Source: UBA7683 sp964643895 (GTDB lineage Bacteria > Patescibacteriota > Saccharimonadia > Saccharimonadales > UBA7683). From it: DNA of 39,195 nt. The translations under genes were made by a program, and so were the position numbers. This document shows, piece by piece, positions 38,031-39,195 of this stretch (within the stretch, counting starts at the first letter, position 1; the number at the start of each line of letters is the position of its first letter). Below the pieces are notes generated by a model that saw only the letters and a program-made list of their open reading frames with translations, was not told the origin of the DNA and searched no databases. Location of the stretch: contig CAZXUE010000008.1 of assembly GCA_964643895.1 (NCBI GenBank), positions 1 through 39,195 of the forward strand, read 5' to 3'.

Positions 38031-38699
38031 ATGGATTTTATAAGGGTAGCAACACCATCAGATGGCGCCGACGCGTTGCAAGCGCGACTCATTCATGAGC
38101 TCGAAGCAGGCAATCAACTACTTTGGCTCGTTCCTGGCGGCTCTAACATCGCCCTGAGCGTGCAGGTTATGGCCAATATTCCCGAATGGCTAAGCAGTCG
38201 AATGATTATTGCACTCACCGACGAGCGCTACGGACCTGTCGGCCACGCCGATTCCAACTGGTACCAATTGGATCAAGCTGGGTTTGATGCTAAACAAGCT
38301 GTCCGTCTTACCGTACTGACAGGCGATGAGAGCCTGCAGGGCACGGCCGAAGCCTACGCTGCCGCTTTACGTAATGTATTTGCCACCAGCGACGTTGTTA
38401 TTGGCCAATTTGGCATGGGCGCAGACGGTCACATTGCCGGCATTTTACCTTTTAGCGAAGCGACTTCCGATGAAAGCCTAGTAGCGGCCTATAATACCGC
38501 GACCTATGACCGCATTACCTGCACATTTAGCGCTATCACGCATTGCGCAGCTGCCTATCTGTTCGCGTTTGGTGACAATAAAAAGACCGCCCTGCAAAAC
38601 TTACAACTCGACATATCTCTTGACGAGCAACCGGCGCAAATCCTCAAGCAGTTATCAGAAGCTTATGTTTATAATGACCAAATAGGAGGCACATCATGA
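38031..38699 (+). CDS. pgl: 6-phosphogluconolactonase
   Basis: The 222-residue protein belongs to the glucosamine-6-phosphate isomerase/6-phosphogluconolactonase family: PGGSN at 35-39 and DERYGP at 64-69 are the substrate phosphate-binding parts, and ADGHIAGILP has the catalytic-region Asp132 and His134. It hydrolyses 6-phosphogluconolactone, the second oxidative pentose phosphate step, in the cytoplasm. The stop overlaps the gnd ATG (ATGA), so the two steps are translationally coupled. The expected zwf partner is not in view. Confidence 0.87.
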   Translation: MDFIRVATPSDGADALQARLIHELEAGNQLLWLVPGGSNIALSVQVMANIPEWLSSRMIIALTDERYGPVGHADSNWYQLDQAGFDAKQAVRLTVLTGDESLQGTAEAYAAALRNVFATSDVVIGQFGMGADGHIAGILPFSEATSDESLVAAYNTATYDRITCTFSAITHCAAAYLFAFGDNKKTALQNLQLDISLDEQPAQILKQLSEAYVYNDQIGGTS

Positions 38700-39195
38700 A
38701 ATTAGCAGTACACGGACTCGGCCGCATGGGTATGCAAATCGTTCAAAAACTCGCCGAAAGCGAACACACCGTCATTGCGCACAACCGCAGCAAAGACAAA
38801 ATTGACGTTGCCACCGGTTACGGCGCAATCGCTGGCTACGAAAAACAAGACGTCCTAGCCGCCTTTGGCGATGAGCAAGTAGTCCTCTGGCTAATGCTAC
38901 CTTCTGACATCGTCGACGACCAAGTTGATGAATGGCTCGGTTTACTCCCGCAAGGTAGCATTGTTATTGATGGTGGCAACTCCGATTACCGATTGACTCG
39001 CGCTTTGGCACAAAAAGTCCAAGCAGCCGGTATGCATTTGCTTGACGTTGGCGTAAGCGGTGGCGTCTGGGGCTACCAAAACGGCTTTTCGATGATGTGC
39101 GGCGGCGACGATGCTACTTCATTTGCCGTTCTCGAGCCAGCCCTGAAAACGCTCGCACTGCCCGAAGGCGCCTACAAACACTTTGGCCCGGCCGG
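38696..39195 (+). CDS. gnd: 6-phosphogluconate dehydrogenase (partial, C-terminus beyond the window)
   Basis: The visible 166 residues contain the dinucleotide-binding GLGRMG (7-12) with NRS at 30-32 (the type often linked to NADP), and the substrate-contacting SGGVWGYQNG near 121-130. It oxidatively decarboxylates 6-phosphogluconate to ribulose 5-phosphate. AGGAGG lies about seven bases before ATG 38696, inside the end of pgl. The window end cuts the gene, so length and the C-terminal helical domain cannot be checked. Confidence 0.9.
   Translation, partial: MKLAVHGLGRMGMQIVQKLAESEHTVIAHNRSKDKIDVATGYGAIAGYEKQDVLAAFGDEQVVLWLMLPSDIVDDQVDEWLGLLPQGSIVIDGGNSDYRLTRALAQKVQAAGMHLLDVGVSGGVWGYQNGFSMMCGGDDATSFAVLEPALKTLALPEGAYKHFGPA

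Noticed and set aside
1..39195. CRISPR arrays, rRNA and tRNA genes, insertion-sequence transposases
   Set aside because: No regularly spaced repeats, no cloverleaf with CCA-like end, and no DDE or serine/tyrosine recombinase motifs were seen in any frame.

Overview
The window looks like a chromosome segment of a Patescibacteria/CPR bacterium, most probably Candidatus Saccharibacteria (TM7). The reasons are moderate GC, compact gene order, many small proteins of unknown function, a heliorhodopsin, a 6-phosphogluconolactonase–6-phosphogluconate dehydrogenase pair, and many start codons lying only 6-7 nt after a TATAAT-like -10 box (leaderless transcripts). UGA acts as a normal stop in ATGA overlaps of real genes, which argues against the UGA-glycine groups (Gracilibacteria, Absconditabacteria). 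The taxonomic call is inference from gene content.

Layout. 1-300: a bidirectional terminator and GC-rich repeat sequence. 336-6081: an AT-leaning type III restriction-modification operon (small HTH protein, Mod, Res, HEPN-like protein) with overlapping or abutting genes. 6213-8415: a DUF262/DUF1524 nuclease of the GmrSD type, interrupted by an in-frame TAG and a scaffold gap. 8496-9718: two small coiled-coil proteins and a serine hydrolase, behind GTTCATTAA operator-like sites. 9755-13741 (minus): a four-gene operon of nucleotidyltransferase, PLP decarboxylase, 2H phosphoesterase and a propeller-like protein. 13883-19260: an accessory zone with a kinase-like protein, a CYTH protein, a secreted protein, a CdiA-CT-like nuclease, and several decayed copies of genes seen elsewhere in the window.

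19347-25620: a DHA2 drug transporter and a run of small unknown, secreted or membrane proteins. 25660-27583: a complete heliorhodopsin with its key residues in place, then a Fur-family regulator overlapping a membrane-anchored rhodanese and divergent from a second rhodanese, with a 21-bp palindrome between the divergent genes. 27626-33855: YdeI/DUF1905, VOC, DUF6325, AI-2E, HdeD and DUF7144 families, plus unknowns and microproteins. 33924-39195: more housekeeping content, with HIT, a GT2 glycosyltransferase, a wHTH protein with a two-component system (with paired TTTAAG-N5-TCTAAG boxes), an RRM protein whose Shine-Dalgarno is inside a hairpin, and the pgl-gnd pair, with gnd running off the end.

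The left half is dominated by defence and gene decay, the right half by envelope, stress and redox functions and sugar metabolism. The best candidates for something undescribed are the minus-strand PLP-decarboxylase cassette, the repeated operator with its small-protein/hydrolase module, and the palindrome that abuts the heliorhodopsin start codon. Two N runs (8216-8225 and 13844-13879) are scaffold gaps. At the first, the flanking sequence shows that the contigs overlap rather than leave a gap.
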